DNA of 64,000 nt from Allobosea robiniae (GTDB lineage: Bacteria; Pseudomonadota; Alphaproteobacteria; Rhizobiales; Beijerinckiaceae): NCBI RefSeq assembly GCF_900102525.1, contig NZ_FNBZ01000004.1:248001-312000 (forward strand), given 5' to 3'. The notes under the pieces were generated by a model. That model ran no database searches and had not been told where the DNA came from. It saw only the letters and a list, made by a program, of their open reading frames with translations. Numbering within the stretch: position 1 is the first letter of the stretch; every line of letters begins with the position of its first letter. Of the stretch, positions 62,539-64,000 are shown piece after piece. The position numbers and the translations under genes are program-made.

Positions 62539-62964
62539 TCAGGCTTCCCCATCGTCATCCGCGCCGCCCGCAACGATCTGGCGGCCCAGAATTGCGCCGA
62601 GAACGACGATGCCGCCGGCGGCCGCCATCCGCCAGCTCAGGCGCGATCCGATGAGCTTGGCGGCCAGCGGCGCGGCGGCCAGAGCCGCGGTTGCGGCGGG
62701 ACGCGGTGGCCGGCGGCGGTTCTTGACGATCACCGCCATGCCCAGCGCCAGCAAGGCCGCGAGGAAAAGGCCACCGGCAATCCAGAGGCTGGCGGCGACC
62801 GCGCCATAGCGCAGCGCCAGGACGGTATGCAGCGCGTTCAACGCATAGCCGCCGGCGCAGAGCATCAGCAGCGCGGCGAGGCCGAACAGGCCGTAGACGG
62901 TGACATTGCGCCTCACCACCCCGGAGACCTCCGAGGTGATGAAGGATCCGATCCCCCCGAACAT
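62539..62964 (-). CDS. Phage holin superfamily III / YqjE-like membrane protein
   Basis: A 141-aa protein with two hydrophobic helices near 25-45 and 55-80 (YGLFGLAALLMLCAGGYAL; IAGGLFLAALLALGMAV) and a third near 115-130. It follows the DUF883 gene by 2 bp. The DUF883 (YqjD/ElaB) plus YqjE-like pair is a common inner-membrane stress module whose members bind ribosomes in E. coli. Not a real holin in function as far as is known. Confidence 0.75.
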   Translation of the reverse strand: MFGGIGSFITSEVSGVVRRNVTVYGLFGLAALLMLCAGGYALNALHTVLALRYGAVAASLWIAGGLFLAALLALGMAVIVKNRRRPPRPAATAALAAAPLAAKLIGSRLSWRMAAAGGIVVLGAILGRQIVAGGADDDGEA

Positions 62965-62966
62965 GG

Positions 62967-63326
62967 TCAGCGCGCCGACAGGAAGCCGACGAACAAGCCG
63001 ACCGCCGCCGCCAGCCCCAGCGCACGCAGCGGCCGCTCGCGGATTTCCGCCTCGATCAGCTGCTGCAATTCGGTGGCCTGCTCCTTAGCGACGTCGACCA
63101 TCCTGTCGGTGTCGACGCCGACGGCGCGCAGGCGCTCGCTGACGGTGGCGGCGATATCCTCGGCGCTGCGCGTCAGGGTATCCTCCAAGGCGCTCGCCTG
63201 GCGCCTGGCGCGGGCTCCGGCCTGGCGCGCTTCCGCCGCGACATCCTCGGCGCCGGCCTCGACCTCGGCCTTCGCACGCTTGGCGGCGGCGGCAGCCTGA
63301 CGTTTCGCGGATGTCGTGGTGGCCAT
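62967..63326 (-). CDS. YqjD/ElaB family DUF883 protein
   Basis: A 119-aa protein: a charged, alanine/arginine/glutamate-rich coiled coil (KRAKAEVEAGAEDVAAEARQAGARARRQ) followed by EIRERPLRALGLAAAVGLFVGFLSAR, the C-terminal glycine-zipper membrane anchor of DUF883. E. coli YqjD anchors ribosomes to the membrane in stationary phase. The start at 63326 is chosen after a leader of 80 bp; an EcfG promoter (63409-63433) precedes it, so GSR control is likely here too. Confidence 0.85.
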   Translation of the reverse strand: MATTTSAKRQAAAAAKRAKAEVEAGAEDVAAEARQAGARARRQASALEDTLTRSAEDIAATVSERLRAVGVDTDRMVDVAKEQATELQQLIEAEIRERPLRALGLAAAVGLFVGFLSAR

Positions 63327-63408
63327 GGCGGTATCGTCCTGTCGCTGATGGAAATTCGGATGGTGGCGAGGAGACGCGGCAGCCGCAAGGGCCACCACAT
63401 GATCGGGC

Positions 63409-63433
63409 AACGCGGCCGCTCCGGTTCTGTTCC
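63409..63433 (-). promoter_or_regulatory. EcfG promoter of the DUF883/holin-like operon
   Basis: Minus strand GGAAC (63433-63429), 16 nt, CGTT (63412-63409). It begins 12 bp after the stop of the AI-2E gene. Confidence 0.72.
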
Positions 63434-63444
63434 GAGCGTGACGC

Positions 63445-64000
63445 TCAGGCAGCCTCGGCTTCGCCGGCCTCTTCGGCCTCCTCCTTGGCCTTTTCGCGGC
63501 GATAGCGCGCGAACTCCTCCTGCGCCACCATGGCGACGATCACGATCGGCGTCGAGAGTACCGCGCCGACCGGGCCCCAGAGCCAAAGCCAGAAGATGAA
63601 GGCGATGAAGACGAGGAAAGGCGAGATGGTCAATCGGTTGCCGACGAAGACCGGCGTGACCGCGTTACCCTCGATCAGGTGCAGGACGTAATAGGCCGCC
63701 GCCGGCCAGAGCGCCGCGAGGATCGAGGGCGCATCGAGCAGTGCGCCGGCCAGAAGCATGATCGCGACGATGATCGGGCCGATGAAGGCGAGGTAGTTGA
63801 GCAGGAAGGCGAGCGCCCCCCAGAACACCGGGAATGGCAGGCCGGCGACCCAGGCGATCGCCATGGTGAGGATGCCCATGCCGAGATTGATCATCGTCAC
63901 CAGCGCGAAATAGCGTGCCACCCGCGACTCGATCTCCTCGAAGAAGGAGCCGGCCGAGCGGCGCGCGCCCCGGCCGAGGCAGAGCCGGAGCACCCGCGCC
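63445..64000 (-). CDS. AI-2E/PerM family transporter, C-terminal part (5' end beyond window)
   Basis: About 185 codons of a multipass membrane protein with the conserved AI-2E_transport C-terminus: LNYLAFIGPIIVAIMLLAGAL, LIEGNAVTPVFVGNRLTISPFLVFIAFIFWLWLWGPVGAVLSTPIVIV. The substrate of most members is unclear; some act in autoinducer export or Na+/H+ antiport. The end is a charged lysine/glutamate-rich tail. The gene continues past base 64000. Confidence 0.88.
   Translation of the reverse strand, partial: ARVLRLCLGRGARRSAGSFFEEIESRVARYFALVTMINLGMGILTMAIAWVAGLPFPVFWGALAFLLNYLAFIGPIIVAIMLLAGALLDAPSILAALWPAAAYYVLHLIEGNAVTPVFVGNRLTISPFLVFIAFIFWLWLWGPVGAVLSTPIVIVAMVAQEEFARYRREKAKEEAEEAGEAEAA

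Noticed and set aside
62539..62964. Holin-like protein as evidence of a prophage
   Set aside because: No other phage genes nearby; the family name is historical and the neighbour is DUF883, a known chromosomal pairing.

Overview
The window is high-GC chromosomal DNA from an alphaproteobacterium. It carries a complete PhyR-NepR-EcfG general stress response (GSR) core, which is confined to that class. The combination with many dipeptide-type and sugar ABC operons, DUF992, DUF883 and HWE/HisKA_2 kinases points to Hyphomicrobiales, plausibly a Bosea-like soil or plant-associated heterotroph; the genus is inference. No rRNA, tRNA, CRISPR array, intact insertion sequence or prophage was seen.

Left part (1-47 kb): after the 3' end of gyrB comes a chain of catabolic islands, most with a divergent regulator. 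(i) 745-9048: complete dipeptide-type ABC transporter with a CocE-like hydrolase, divergent from a LysR gene. (ii) 9358-10823: remnant of another peptide ABC operon, with an intact dppB-like gene and a dppC-like gene cut after about 40 codons and joined to the 3' part of a hutD-like gene. (iii) 11261-18599: FAD amine oxidoreductase, RidA and XRE-cupin regulator, divergent from a binding protein, two permeases and an esterase, with no ATPases. (iv) 18818-30038: tightly overlapping operon for a metal/PLP aldolase-like enzyme, hydantoinase/oxoprolinase subunits and a full peptide ABC system, divergent from LysR. (v) 30102-37647: polyol/sugar module (mannitol dehydrogenase family, PfkB kinase, SorC regulator, CUT1 transporter without ATPase, inositol-monophosphatase-like enzyme) with twin operator-like sites. 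(vi) 38059-47094: GMC oxidoreductase and enolase-superfamily enzyme divergent from a FadR-type regulator followed by a complete CUT1 transporter, SDR and GlcG-like protein. Five copies of a degenerate repeat with about 25-bp periodicity lie at or near island boundaries, all in one orientation.

Right part (47.5-64 kb) looks like core genome: YbaK-type deacylase, ABC-F ATPase, glutaminase, diguanylate cyclase, phospholipid methyltransferase-like protein, Crp/Fnr regulator, then the GSR locus (nepR, ecfG, a HisKA_2 protein with an eroded ATPase domain, and phyR). Around it I read eight matches to the EcfG promoter (GGAAC, 16-17 nt, CGTT or TGTT), in front of nepR-ecfG, the Crp/Fnr gene, four small or hypothetical genes, a lone receiver protein and a DUF883/holin-like operon. 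Four of the eight form two back-to-back divergent pairs. This dense stress regulon, with the kinase-like protein that seems to lack an ATP site, is the most interesting system in the window.
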